This document shows, piece by piece, positions 28,199 through 37,189 of a stretch of DNA of 64,000 bases. The notes under the pieces were generated by a model. It was given only the letters and a program-made list of their open reading frames with translations. It was not told the origin of the DNA and searched no databases. How positions within the stretch are numbered: the first letter of the stretch is position 1; each line of letters opens with the position of its first letter. This DNA comes from Streptococcus sp. SK643. GTDB taxonomy: Bacteria > Bacillota > Bacilli > Lactobacillales > Streptococcaceae. A program made the translations under genes and the position numbers. The stretch lies in the NCBI RefSeq assembly GCF_000259505.1, contig NZ_AJMM01000026.1, positions 1 to 64,000 on the forward strand, read 5' to 3'.

Positions 28199-28231
28199 CT
28201 ACGAATTGTAAAAAGTACACTTTAGACTATT

Positions 28232-29392
28232 CTATGTTCTTCTTATTCTTTCTTTAGTAAGACTAATAATATTTGGATACCTATCATTCAGTTCATCAAG
28301 ATATCCTGCCTCTAAGCCACATAAATCCTCAATTAAAAAATTCGGCAATAATTTATTGTATACTCTATATATATCAGCAGATATATCCATCACAATTCTA
28401 TTTTCCACTAATAGCTCTACTGACTGTTTTAAAGATAGAGGATTACTAATCAATTTCGTTGAGTCTAAGGGCTCATTTTTTCTCCAACCTCTGTAACTAA
28501 GCTTCTTATACAAGTTTGTATACTCATTGGAATCTATGATATTCAATGACTTAGCACGCATTATCATCATACTAATTGAGACTTGCCAAATTCTTTTTAG
28601 ATACCTGTAGTACTCTAGATCATTTTCATACCCAATGAGAGAAGCTTTAAACGAATCCATTGGCAATAGAAATTCAGCCGCAAACTCATTCGCTTCGTCT
28701 TCCATTTGCTTATATTCAATTGCTCCCATGTCTTGAGGTGACTTACAACTTTCATGCATTAACCAATGTCCTAATTCATGGGCTAAACTAAACTGCTGAC
28801 GATAGAATGAATACTCTGTCCCCTCTAACATAACAACATAATACTCATTATTATTTACTTTGACAGCTGAACCAAAAGCATCAACTTTATCACTCTGAGT
28901 GTCTATTCTAGAAATAACAAAACCTTTTTCTTCCATCAACAACGACAAGTTATCAACTGGTCTATCTCCAAGTTCCCATTTCTCTCTTATGTAGCTTGCG
29001 TATTCTTGTGGAGTATAGTCTAAACCAGAAAGACCCCAGTCAAGATTTGGAAAATCAATAAATTCTCCCAAATAATCTCTTATTAAAGCAACATAGTTTT
29101 TATTTATTTCTGCAGGCATTTTTTCTGTTTGAGTCGCTGTGTAACGACTTCTAAAAAATGTGCCTGTAGAACTTAAGCTAAAATTATCATTTCCAAAAAA
29201 GAAATCTCTCGGAAACTTTAATTTCTTTTCCAATATTTCTAACGATTCTTCACTTGGCGTTGCTCGTCCTTTTTCATATTTAGAAACCATTTGTTTTGAA
29301 ACGTTTAAAAACTCTGCAATCTGAGTAATACTTTTTTTGTTAAAAAGTCTTGCCTCTTTTAAGCGAGCACCATTAAAACTAATCTGAAGCAT
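28232..29392 (-). CDS. XRE-family regulator fused to an ImmA/IrrE metallopeptidase
   Basis: 386 residues. Residues 1-65 form an HTH_3 domain (ITQIAEFLNVSKQMVSKYEKGRATP). The COG2856 peptidase domain follows, with zinc motif HELGH at 205-209 and the third ligand probably Glu233 in EDEANEFAAEFLLP. A C-terminal domain of about 130 residues is not recognised. Such proteins cleave or derepress partner regulators in mobile elements and act as antitoxin-like components in some TA and defence loci (family knowledge). It lies 26 bases after the 29419 gene in the same direction, so the two form an operon. No integrase or transposase is adjacent. Confidence 0.9.
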   Translation of the reverse strand: MLQISFNGARLKEARLFNKKSITQIAEFLNVSKQMVSKYEKGRATPSEESLEILEKKLKFPRDFFFGNDNFSLSSTGTFFRSRYTATQTEKMPAEINKNYVALIRDYLGEFIDFPNLDWGLSGLDYTPQEYASYIREKWELGDRPVDNLSLLMEEKGFVISRIDTQSDKVDAFGSAVKVNNNEYYVVMLEGTEYSFYRQQFSLAHELGHWLMHESCKSPQDMGAIEYKQMEDEANEFAAEFLLPMDSFKASLIGYENDLEYYRYLKRIWQVSISMMIMRAKSLNIIDSNEYTNLYKKLSYRGWRKNEPLDSTKLISNPLSLKQSVELLVENRIVMDISADIYRVYNKLLPNFLIEDLCGLEAGYLDELNDRYPNIISLTKERIRRT

Positions 29393-29418
29393 TATTTACT
29401 CCTATTTTATATAAAATA

Positions 29419-30132
29419 TTATAATTTAGTATTCTCTTCCTTCTTTTCAACAGGAAGACTAACATGCTTTTGTGACTCCAATTGTTTCTGTACGTCAGAT
29501 TTCAATGCAACAAGTGGTTTTTCAGGATTATTTCCACGTCCATCTTCTTCAAGTTTTGTAAAATCAAATTCTGTGATATTTACAGCATCAATAAATTCAC
29601 AAAAGGCATTTACCTGATTAACAATCACTTCTTTAGTTTTTTTATCAAAGGTAACAACCCTAATCTCATCAATCGAATTATAATGATCTCCCAATAATTT
29701 CTTCGCTTGTTCAATTTGTGAATCACTCAACCCATCATCATCCAGGTCATTAAATAATTCAATGGATAGTTTACCGTCTTCTTTTCCATTTAAATGAGAA
29801 TTTTTCGCACGTGCTATACAAGTAAGATAGTGATGCTTTTCGTATTTATTAGTTACATCTTCAAATCTTTTCTTCATCATAAAAACATATAGGACACCCT
29901 CAATAATTACTCCTCTTGCCGTCCACAGAGCGCCCATATACATAGTGGGTGATATTAAACCATTTACTTTGGCGGTGTTTACAATATCACGATAAATAAA
30001 ATCCCAAGTTAAAATTGGTAGACTATTCTTAGTTTCAAACTCATTATCATAAAATATTTTCTCAATATCTTTCTTGCGACTTGTTGAAAATACTCGAGCA
30101 AACTTAAAGATTTGGGTTGGTAAATTTTCCAT
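29419..30132 (-). CDS. Hypothetical protein partnered with the XRE-ImmA protein
   Basis: A 237-residue soluble protein; no signal peptide or clear membrane helix. I do not recognise the family with confidence. Visible features: a basic N-terminal helix (FKFARVFSTSRKKDIEKIF), a hydrophobic core (WTARGVIIEGVLYVFMMKKRFEDV), an acidic stretch (FNDLDDDGLSDSQ) and a charged, low-complexity C-terminal tail rich in Glu and Lys. It is transcribed first from its own promoter, then the XRE-ImmA gene. It could be the effector or toxin, or a substrate of the peptidase; this is inference from operon structure. Confidence 0.75.
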   Translation of the reverse strand: MENLPTQIFKFARVFSTSRKKDIEKIFYDNEFETKNSLPILTWDFIYRDIVNTAKVNGLISPTMYMGALWTARGVIIEGVLYVFMMKKRFEDVTNKYEKHHYLTCIARAKNSHLNGKEDGKLSIELFNDLDDDGLSDSQIEQAKKLLGDHYNSIDEIRVVTFDKKTKEVIVNQVNAFCEFIDAVNITEFDFTKLEEDGRGNNPEKPLVALKSDVQKQLESQKHVSLPVEKKEENTKL

Positions 30133-30160
30133 AGAACACCTCTTTGAAATTTATAGTCTT

Positions 30161-30189
30161 ATTTTAAGATTTTATTTCAAAAAAGTCAA
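30161..30189 (-). promoter_or_regulatory. Promoter of the two-gene XRE-ImmA operon
   Basis: Minus strand: TTGACT (30189-30184), 17-base spacer, TAAAAT (30166-30161), with a short leader of about 20 bases and an AGAGGTG RBS before the ATG at 30132. No obvious large palindrome overlaps it, so autoregulation by the XRE domain cannot be read from this sequence alone. Confidence 0.65.
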
Positions 30190-30496
30190 CTATTATTGGT
30201 TTTTATTATTATTTTTTTATCTCCCTCATCTATTTGGATACTTTTAATACTTAGATCACGAAACTAGAAAAATCATATTGTTATTTTGAATGAATGTTCT
30301 ATCATTAATTTAGCTACTCTGTATGCCTAAAAATTAGGTGTTCCAATTTACTTTGGGAAAGACAGTGATTTCCTTTGAAAACAGGCGTAAAGCTGTTATA
30401 TTTGTTAGCCAAGGGTAGTCTTAGAATCATTGTAAAAAATTACATTCGTTTAGCAGCTTTGGATATAGTAGTCTTAAGTATATTCTCCATAAAAAT
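30190..30496. other. Intergenic stretch with no recognised feature
   Basis: About 300 AT-rich bases between the cassette promoter and the fba terminator. I find no open frame with an RBS, no tRNA-like structure and no clear repeat in it. Confidence 0.5.
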
Positions 30497-30529
30497 AAAC
30501 ACCAAAAAACCCACCCAATAGGCAGGTTT
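30497..30529 (-). terminator. Terminator of fba; right copy of a flanking repeat
   Basis: The minus strand reads AACCTGCC-TATT-GGGTGGGTT then TTTT, a stem with two G-U pairs, 22 bases past the fba stop. Its first 15 plus-strand bases (30497-30511) repeat exactly at 28169-28183. Confidence 0.8.
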
Positions 30530-30550
30530 CATCTGTATTATTCAGCTAGA

Positions 30551-31432
30551 TTAAGCTTTACCTTCTGAACCGAATACGTCGATACGTTCTTCAACTGATG
30601 CTTGGATAGCTTTTACACCGTCAGCCAAGAATTTACGTGGGTCGAAGAGTTTTTTCTTGTCGTATTCTGCTTCGTTTGCTTCGTAGTCACGAGCAAATTT
30701 ACGAGTTGCGTTAGCGAATGCGATTTGGCATTCAGTGTTAACGTTAACTTTAGCAACACCAAGTTTGATAGCTGCTTGGATTTGCTCATCAGGAATACCT
30801 GATCCACCGTGCAATACGATTGGGAATCCTGGAAGAGCTTCTGTCAATTTTTGCAAGTGGTCAAGGTCAAGACCTTCCCAGTTTGCTGGGTAAGGACCGT
30901 GGATGTTACCGATACCAGCTGCCAAGAAGTCAATACCAGTTGCAACCATTGCTTTAGCGTCTTCGATTGGAGCCAATTCACCTTTACCGATGATTCCGTC
31001 TTCTTCACCACCGATAGTACCAACTTCAGCTTCTACTGAGATACCTTTAGCATGTGCTTTTTCAACAACTTCTTTAGCCAATTTAAGGTTTTCTTCAACT
31101 GGAAGGTGTGAACCATCAAACATGATTGAAGTGTAACCAGCTTCGATACACTCAAGTGCATCTTCGTAGTGACCGTGGTCAAGGTGGATAGCTACTGGTA
31201 CAGTGATCCCCATTGACTCAACAAGGTTAGCGATCAAGTTGCGAGCAACTTTGTAACCACCCATGTATTTAGCAGCACCCATTGAAGTTTGGATCAATAC
31301 TGGAGCTTTTTTAGCTTCTGCTGCGCGCAAGATAGCTTGAGTCCACTCAAGGTTGTTTGTGTTAAATCCACCAACTGCATAACCATTGTCACGAGCTGCT
31401 TGGACAAATTTTTCTGCTGAAACGATTGCCAT
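30551..31432 (-). CDS. fba: Class II fructose-1,6-bisphosphate aldolase
   Basis: 293 residues from the ATG at 31432 (RBS caggagg); the longer frame from 31471 lacks an RBS and the family length is 293. It catalyses cleavage of fructose 1,6-bisphosphate to glyceraldehyde 3-phosphate and dihydroxyacetone phosphate in glycolysis, and is Zn-dependent. Motifs: HLDHGHYEDALECIEAGYTSIMFDGS with the metal-binding and catalytic region, EAEVGTIGGEEDG, and HGGSGIPDEQI near the phosphate site. Codon use looks strongly biased, as expected for a highly expressed gene. It is not obviously co-transcribed with vncRS. Confidence 0.97.
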   Translation of the reverse strand: MAIVSAEKFVQAARDNGYAVGGFNTNNLEWTQAILRAAEAKKAPVLIQTSMGAAKYMGGYKVARNLIANLVESMGITVPVAIHLDHGHYEDALECIEAGYTSIMFDGSHLPVEENLKLAKEVVEKAHAKGISVEAEVGTIGGEEDGIIGKGELAPIEDAKAMVATGIDFLAAGIGNIHGPYPANWEGLDLDHLQKLTEALPGFPIVLHGGSGIPDEQIQAAIKLGVAKVNVNTECQIAFANATRKFARDYEANEAEYDKKKLFDPRKFLADGVKAIQASVEERIDVFGSEGKA

Positions 31433-31572
31433 TTTATCAGGCCTCCTGTATATTTTTATGGGACATCCCATTTACATTGTTCATTCTATCACTTTTTGAC
31501 AAAAAAATCTAGTTTTTCCCGTAGTTTCGATTGAATTTCTTCTATCTTAATCTATGTAAACCCTTTCTCTAC

Positions 31573-32901
31573 CTAGTCTTTGGCGACTTTTGGAAAATCT
31601 ATAAAGAAGGTCAAGGAAGAATCCTTCAATTCAAAATTATAAGCAATTTTTTCATGCTCCAATAAGCTTTTGACTACAAAAAGTCCCATACCTGAACCCT
31701 TGGCTTTACGGTTAGCATTTCCTGAAAAAGACTGAACTAGCTTTTCCTGTTCTTCAGGATAAGAGCTATTTTCGATAAAGAAGCTCCCTTCTTTTTCTCC
31801 AATCTGCACCAAACCTCCGATACTTGAATGCTTGATTGCATTACTAATGAGGTTGGATAAAATCAATTTCATAACAGAAGGATTCATGTAGACTTTCTGC
31901 TTACTTAAGGTGTTTTGTAGATATAGTTGGCGTTCCTTAGCCAGCAATTCATAATCGTTTAGTAGTGATTGTGTCATGTCAAAGAGAGCAATTTCTTCCT
32001 TTTGATCCCGCAATTCCTGTACCGATGAAAGGGAAAGTATTTGAAGAACATGATGACTGAGATCATCCACAATCCCCAAGGAAACCCCAAGATAATGGTC
32101 TCTATCCTTGTAGCGCCCAATGTTCTCCTTCATATTTTCAAGCAAAATTTTAAGACTGGCTAGAGGTGTTTTCAATTCATGAGAAGCCCCACGCAAGAAC
32201 TCGACCTTCATCTTTTCAAGCTGGAGAATAGCCTCGTTCTTTTCATGCAGGTCAGCAATGACGGTCAAGAGGTGCTGGTAGAGGCTATTTATTTGTTCTT
32301 TGAGATCACCAATCTCATCCTTAGAATCCACACGCAAACGCACTTGGGCATCTAAGTCCATCATGCGACGAGTGACCCGCTTGATCTCCAAAATCGGCGC
32401 AACAATAGTCCGTGCATAGATGTAGGCAACCAATAACGAAATCATAAAGGAGGCTAGCAAGGTATAAGGGAGAAATTGAAGGCTAATCTGCTCTGCTTCC
32501 TTTTGTAAATCTACAGAAGCTAAAAACTGAAGAGTCATAGTTCCTCCATCAGACGTTTTCACTTCCCGCTCCTCTATAAAGAGGGAGGTTGTCTGACTAT
32601 TGGTGTCTAGGGGAAGATTTTCGCTGACCTCAAGCTTGTTCTCTGTTGCTTCGCCCTTGACAGCACCTTTGATATCACTCGTCTGAGAATAGAGCTCTAA
32701 AACTTGTTCAATCCTTTCTCTATCCTGTCCATCAAGTGATTGGGCAATGGCTGTCGCCTTTTGACCAATGGTTTCCTGACGGTGGCTTAGATAAGTGGAG
32801 GGAAAGAGAAAATAAATAGCTAAATGAAGGCAAATAACCAAAACACTAAAAACCGAGAAGGTATAGAGAAATATTTTTGTAAATAGACCTGTCCGCTTCA
32901 T
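31573..32901 (-). CDS. vncS: VncS sensor histidine kinase
   Basis: 442 residues. Membrane helices at about 10-33 and 145-165 flank an extracytoplasmic sensor domain of about 110 residues. HAMP follows at about 165-220, then HisKA with FLRGASHELKTPL (His241), then a HATPase domain with the N box LILSNLISNAIKHS and G box KGSGMGLFVVKSLL. It partners VncR; the genes overlap by 4 bases (ATGA). In pneumococcus VncRS neighbours the Vex transporter and has been linked, with dispute, to vancomycin tolerance and autolysis. Confidence 0.95.
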   Translation of the reverse strand: MKRTGLFTKIFLYTFSVFSVLVICLHLAIYFLFPSTYLSHRQETIGQKATAIAQSLDGQDRERIEQVLELYSQTSDIKGAVKGEATENKLEVSENLPLDTNSQTTSLFIEEREVKTSDGGTMTLQFLASVDLQKEAEQISLQFLPYTLLASFMISLLVAYIYARTIVAPILEIKRVTRRMMDLDAQVRLRVDSKDEIGDLKEQINSLYQHLLTVIADLHEKNEAILQLEKMKVEFLRGASHELKTPLASLKILLENMKENIGRYKDRDHYLGVSLGIVDDLSHHVLQILSLSSVQELRDQKEEIALFDMTQSLLNDYELLAKERQLYLQNTLSKQKVYMNPSVMKLILSNLISNAIKHSSIGGLVQIGEKEGSFFIENSSYPEEQEKLVQSFSGNANRKAKGSGMGLFVVKSLLEHEKIAYNFELKDSSLTFFIDFPKVAKD

Positions 32902-33554
32902 TTTCTCTCCAATTTATAACCTACATTACGTACTGTATGGATGCAGTCCAAGTCCAACTTTTTCCGTAATTCTTTGATATAGACATCAATGACGCGATCA
33001 AAAGGAACCTCATCAGTTACCTTCCAAACAGCATCAATAATCTGAGACCGACTCAAGGCCCGCCCTTCATTTTTCACCAAATAATAAAGAATTTCTAACT
33101 CTTTGGCATTGATAGATACTTCCTCACCTGCTAGGGTTGCACTATAACTGTCAAAGTCCACTTCAGCATCCTTGTAAGTAAAGACTCTACCACTATTATA
33201 ATAACGCTTAAAAATAGCATCTACTCTTACTTTCAAAAGGGAGAGAGAAAAAGGTTTTTCAAGATAGCCGTCTGCTAGTGAAGCAAAAGCACTCATCTTG
33301 TATTCTTCATCCTGAAAGGCTGTTAACATCAAGACAGGAACCTGACTAGTTTTACGAATCTCAGCTAGAACTTCTAAGCCATTAAGCTTAGGCATCTGAA
33401 TATCCAGTAAAATCAAAGCAACTTGGTAGTTGGAAAATTGCGCAAGGGCCTCCTCACCATCAGCAGCTTGAATGGTTTCATACCCACAATCTGTTAAATA
33501 ATCACTGATCCCCTCACGGATCATCTCTTCATCTTCTACAATTAATATTTTCAT
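32898..33554 (-). CDS. vncR: VncR response regulator (OmpR/PhoB family)
   Basis: 218 residues. Receiver domain at 1-115 with phosphoacceptor Asp51 (LLDIQMPKL) and acidic pocket EDEE; OmpR-type winged helix in the C-terminal 95 residues (INAKELEILYYLVKNEGRALSRSQ, then DRVIDVYIKELRKKL). It probably controls the vex genes just upstream. It is separated from vex3 by 129 bases containing a large hairpin. Confidence 0.95.
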   Translation of the reverse strand: MKILIVEDEEMIREGISDYLTDCGYETIQAADGEEALAQFSNYQVALILLDIQMPKLNGLEVLAEIRKTSQVPVLMLTAFQDEEYKMSAFASLADGYLEKPFSLSLLKVRVDAIFKRYYNSGRVFTYKDAEVDFDSYSATLAGEEVSINAKELEILYYLVKNEGRALSRSQIIDAVWKVTDEVPFDRVIDVYIKELRKKLDLDCIHTVRNVGYKLERK

Positions 33555-33635
33555 AGAAAAGTCTTTCTCATTCCTTTAAAAAATTCCTCAATGACCCTTA
33601 AAACAGGGATTTTTGAGAGATTAAACACATAAAAA

Positions 33636-33677
33636 TGCTACCTATATTATACCCCATTTAGGGGAGAATAGGTAGCA
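33636..33677. terminator. Nested hairpin between vex3 and vncR
   Basis: Outer arms tgctacctat (33636-33645) and ataggtagca (33668-33677) are perfect complements. An inner CCCC/GGGG stem (33652-33655 and 33661-33664) sits inside. The minus strand carries TATAAT within this structure, so it may combine a vex3 terminator with the vncR -10. I see no good -35. No 27-codon pep27 gene is present in 33555-33683. Confidence 0.6.
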
Positions 33678-33683
33678 CCTTCT

Positions 33684-35063
33684 TTATTCACTATCAATTA
33701 GTAGTTCTTTAGGTTGTTTTCTAAGAAGATTGCTTGAAGCAAGCGCCATGACAAGCACCACTAGAACCAAGGCTAGAATAAATACAATCATAAAGTCTGC
33801 TGGTTGAATGGAAATATCGAGGCTCGATAATGTTTTGTTAAATCCGTCTACTTCAGCACCACCACCTAGGTTGGAGGCTTGAGCAGCCTTGCTAGCTTGC
33901 TTGGCAACACCTGACGTGACATTGGTAAGAACCGTATTTCCGATCGCACGTGCTGTGTAGTTGGCTAGGAAATAAGCTGAAACAAGAGCTGGGATAGCAA
34001 TCAAGATAGATTCGGTGATAAATTGCCCCAAGATACTAGTTTGTTTGAGCCCAATTGAAAGGAGAATCCCTACTTCCTTACGGCGAGCATTGATCCAAAG
34101 ACCGAGCAATAGGCCAAGAAGGAGCACAGAAAAGCTCAAGCTGCCCCAGAAGAGAATATTGGCCATCTTGTACATACCAGAAATAGATTGCTCAAGAGCT
34201 GGGTAGTTAGAAGAACTCTTAACGAGTGTATAACTCTTCCAGTTGATACCACTGATACCATTCAACTCTTTCATGACATCATCCAAGTTTTTATCTGCTG
34301 TCACAAAGAAGGTTGCGTCCCCATAAATAGCCGTTTCTTCTGTGTAACCGTAGAGTTTGGCAGCTGTATGAATATCTGTAATAGCTGTGTTTTCATAGAG
34401 TTCTTGTGAGTAAGTCACTGCAGACTTATTGTGACCGTCAAAGAGACCCTTGATGGTTACTTCGACTGTCTCCTTGGCTCCTTTTTCATTATCTGCATCG
34501 TAGATATTGGAATCTAGTTTGACTTTATCTCCGACCTTCCAGCCATGTTTTGCTGCTAAATCCTTGTGCAGGAGGATCTTGTTCTTATCATCGTTGGTTA
34601 AGTGTTCACCTTCGACTAATGTATAGGAACCTGATACAAACTTGTCTTCTTTAGTCGAATCGTTAACACCTGTAATCATCAAGCTACTTCCAAATCGTTT
34701 CGCTCGATCAGCAGTTAGATTTTGCTTTGTTTCCGGTGTTTCAATGAGTTCATAGCCAGTCAAATCCCCAATAGCGTTGATGCGTTTCACATAAGACTCA
34801 ATCGCCTTGTTTTCAGTGATTTTTTTGATATCTTCACCCTTGATATTTCCTGCACCACGTGGCGTACCTTGATTGACACGGCGATTGATTTGCATAGAAA
34901 AACTGTTGGTGATATTTTTAAAGGTCTCCTGAGAAGCTCTGGTAGTTGCACCCTTGATGGATAAACCAACCAAACTCAAGCTCCCCATTAGGAGAATAAT
35001 GAGAAAAATGACAATGGATTTAAAATATTTCCTTGTAACATAGGCAAATGCATTGTGTAACAT
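33684..35063 (-). CDS. vex3: Vex3, FtsX/MacB-type ABC transporter permease
   Basis: 459 residues with an N-terminal membrane anchor (SIVIFLIILLMGSLSLVGLSI), a large extracytoplasmic MacB-like domain (about 45-290) and three C-terminal helices of an FtsX domain (ILFWGSLSFSVLLLGLLLGLW, ILIAIPALVSAYFLA, FMIVFILALVLVVLVMAL). With Vex1 it forms the membrane part of an exporter driven by Vex2. In pneumococcus the system was proposed to export the Pep27 peptide. Last gene of the vex1-2-3 operon. Confidence 0.93.
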   Translation of the reverse strand: MLHNAFAYVTRKYFKSIVIFLIILLMGSLSLVGLSIKGATTRASQETFKNITNSFSMQINRRVNQGTPRGAGNIKGEDIKKITENKAIESYVKRINAIGDLTGYELIETPETKQNLTADRAKRFGSSLMITGVNDSTKEDKFVSGSYTLVEGEHLTNDDKNKILLHKDLAAKHGWKVGDKVKLDSNIYDADNEKGAKETVEVTIKGLFDGHNKSAVTYSQELYENTAITDIHTAAKLYGYTEETAIYGDATFFVTADKNLDDVMKELNGISGINWKSYTLVKSSSNYPALEQSISGMYKMANILFWGSLSFSVLLLGLLLGLWINARRKEVGILLSIGLKQTSILGQFITESILIAIPALVSAYFLANYTARAIGNTVLTNVTSGVAKQASKAAQASNLGGGAEVDGFNKTLSSLDISIQPADFMIVFILALVLVVLVMALASSNLLRKQPKELLIDSE

Positions 35064-35117
35064 AGGTTCCCTTTCTAGATTTGAATTGATTTGTTTATTC
35101 TAATAGAATAAACTCTT

Positions 35118-35765
35118 TTATTTAGTGGTATTGCGAATTTCTGTTAATTTCTTATTCTTTAATTCAAGTGTAATATCAGATGATTGAGCCACTTCTTTAC
35201 TGTGAGTTACGACAATGACACATTTCCCTGTTTTTTGAGCAAGAGACTTGAGAAGTTCAATAATATCTCCAGCAGTCTTAGGATCTAGATTACCTGTTGG
35301 CTCATCTGCTAAGATAACTGGAGCTTCCGATACCAGACTGCGAGCAATGGCAACCCGTTGTTGCTGTCCACCTGATAACTGGAGAACATTCCGCTTGATC
35401 TGACTTTCGTCAAGACCAAGTTCAAGAAGAGTCTCCTTGTTGGCCTTTTTATTGACCAAGCGGATATTTTCCAGCGGAGAAAGATAATCTATCAAATTAT
35501 AATTTTGAAAGACCAAGGAAATATGGTGCATACGATGGTAGGAATAGCCCTTGTCACGAATGTCCTGCCCTTCAAAGAGGATGGAACCTTCGACAGGATT
35601 ATCTAGACCTGCTAGGAGAGACAAGAGAGTCGATTTCCCCGCTCCTGACTCCCCAATAATACTGTAAAATTTCCCTGGTTCAAAATTATAATTGATCTGA
35701 TATAAAACTGCTTCGGCAGTATTCTTATAACGGTAGGTAAGGTCTTGCAATTGTAATAAAGTCAT
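35118..35765 (-). CDS. vex2: Vex2, ABC transporter ATP-binding protein
   Basis: 215 residues, MacB/LolD-like ATPase. Walker A is GESGAGKST, the signature is [15 protein letters not shown] and Walker B is [12 protein letters not shown] (the TGNLD form is typical of the LolD/MacB group), then [10 protein letters not shown]. It lies between the two permease genes, 12 bases after vex1 and 54 before vex3. Confidence 0.94.
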   Translation of the reverse strand: MTLLQLQDLTYRYKNTAEAVLYQINYNFEPGKFYSIIGESGAGKSTLLSLLAGLDNPVEGSILFEGQDIRDKGYSYHRMHHISLVFQNYNLIDYLSPLENIRLVNKKANKETLLELGLDESQIKRNVLQLSGGQQQRVAIARSLVSEAPVILADEPTGNLDPKTAGDIIELLKSLAQKTGKCVIVVTHSKEVAQSSDITLELKNKKLTEIRNTTK

Positions 35766-35777
35766 GATTTCTCCTTT

Positions 35778-37055
35778 TTAACTAATAGATGATAAAATTT
35801 CTTTCGGTGATTTTCTAAATAAAAAGATAAAGCATAAGGCTACAGATAAGCAACTAATCACCAGCAAAAATGCATAGGATTCAATAAAGGATAGCAAACT
35901 ATTTGATAAATTCGCTATTTTTGCCAGTGTATCTTGTAAGGCTGTCTCATCTCCACTTGATAACATGGTTTTTAAAAGATAGGAGGTAATACTTTTTCCT
36001 GCAAAGAAGGCTGGTATAATGGCCCCCACTGAAACTAAAAATACTTCTAGTAGGAACTGTAGTAAAATGGCCCCCTTTCCTTTTCCTAGGGCTAAGAGGA
36101 TCCCAACTTCGTAGACCCTCTCCCTCAACCAGAGAGATAAGACCAAGATCAAAGCTCCTGCCCCTGCAATCATAATCCCATAAAGAAAGACTGTTAGGAA
36201 AGTTTGAAAAGTAGCAACAGAGTCTTTGATTTGTTCAAAAGCCTTATTTTCCTTCTCAATTTGATATCCTTGATTTTCCAGATATAGGTTTTCCACCTGC
36301 TTCAAGAGGCCATCCATCTCCTTAGGATTCTCTACATAAAAGCGGGCTGCGCTGACCTGAGGTTGGCTATTTCCCATAAGAGTTTGACTGCTTGCATAGT
36401 CAGTAAAGACCGTGTTTTCACTAAAATCAGAAGATAAGCCTGTGAATTTCTCTTGCTTTTTACCAGAGAAGATTCCGACGATTTCAAACTCGACAGTTTG
36501 TCCTTTGCCAGATTCTGACTGTCCAGCATCCAAGCTAATCTTGTCATGAAGGGAAAGACTATTCTTCTTAGCCAACTCTTCGTGGATGATGATTTTCTTT
36601 GAATCCCCTTTTTGAAGGTGTCGCCCTTCTTTTAGATTGAAAGCTGAGCTGATAAAGGTAACATCCTTGGATGAATCCTCATGAGCCGTTAAACTAACCA
36701 AGTTCTTGTCTGCAGCTGACAAATCATCACGCTCCACGCTCTGCTCGCCACTCACTGCTTCCTTGTCTTTTAGTTTTGCGACCGTCTCGAGTTCAGGAGA
36801 GACATTTTCAAGTCCCTTAATCTTGCTGACAGATGCTAGGTCTGACAACTTGAAGGTCTGTCCATTTTCTATCTTCTTAATAGAAAAAGATGTATTGAGT
36901 GATTTATAAAGATTGGTTTCCACCGTTTTGTTGGACTTCATCAATGTCAAACAGGCTGAAATTCCAGCCAATAGGACAAATAAAATCAGAAATAAAATAA
37001 AACTTCTCAGTCGTTTTCTACTGACATAAGCCCCAGCTCTTTGGATTGGATTCAT
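35778..37055 (-). CDS. vex1: Vex1, FtsX/MacB-type ABC transporter permease
   Basis: 425 residues, homologous in layout to Vex3: N-terminal helix (SFILFLILFVLLAGISACLTL), extracytoplasmic domain to about residue 285, then FtsX helices (FLYGIMIAGAGALILVLSLWL, LEVFLVSVGAIIPAFFAG, AFLLVISCLSVALCFIFLF). First gene of the vex operon; RBS ggaggtgacac before the ATG and a TATAAT element about 40 bases upstream. Confidence 0.93.
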   Translation of the reverse strand: MNPIQRAGAYVSRKRLRSFILFLILFVLLAGISACLTLMKSNKTVETNLYKSLNTSFSIKKIENGQTFKLSDLASVSKIKGLENVSPELETVAKLKDKEAVSGEQSVERDDLSAADKNLVSLTAHEDSSKDVTFISSAFNLKEGRHLQKGDSKKIIIHEELAKKNSLSLHDKISLDAGQSESGKGQTVEFEIVGIFSGKKQEKFTGLSSDFSENTVFTDYASSQTLMGNSQPQVSAARFYVENPKEMDGLLKQVENLYLENQGYQIEKENKAFEQIKDSVATFQTFLTVFLYGIMIAGAGALILVLSLWLRERVYEVGILLALGKGKGAILLQFLLEVFLVSVGAIIPAFFAGKSITSYLLKTMLSSGDETALQDTLAKIANLSNSLLSFIESYAFLLVISCLSVALCFIFLFRKSPKEILSSIS

Positions 37056-37157
37056 GTGTCACCTCCATATTTGTAAGACTATTATAAAATCCAAATATGA
37101 AATGTTTATGAAATAAGAAAAAAGAGCAAAATATTTTGCTCAATTTTATAACAACAA

Positions 37158-37182
37158 AAAAGAACTAGCAAATGCCAGTTCT
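37158..37182 (-). terminator. Terminator of tRNA-Leu
   Basis: The minus strand reads AAGAACTGGC-ATTT-GCTAGTTCTT then TTTT, a 10-bp stem with one G-U pair, 8 bases after the tRNA 3' end. Confidence 0.85.
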
Positions 37183-37189
37183 TATCCTA

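Noticed and set aside
31458..31471. Palindrome ATGGGACATCCCAT in the fba leader
   Set aside because: Only 6-bp arms and no known regulator site; too short to call an operator.
33555..33683. Candidate pep27 (start of MRKTFL and a 19-codon frame)
   Set aside because: MRK is followed by a stop after six codons and the other frame is too short and unlike the reported peptide.
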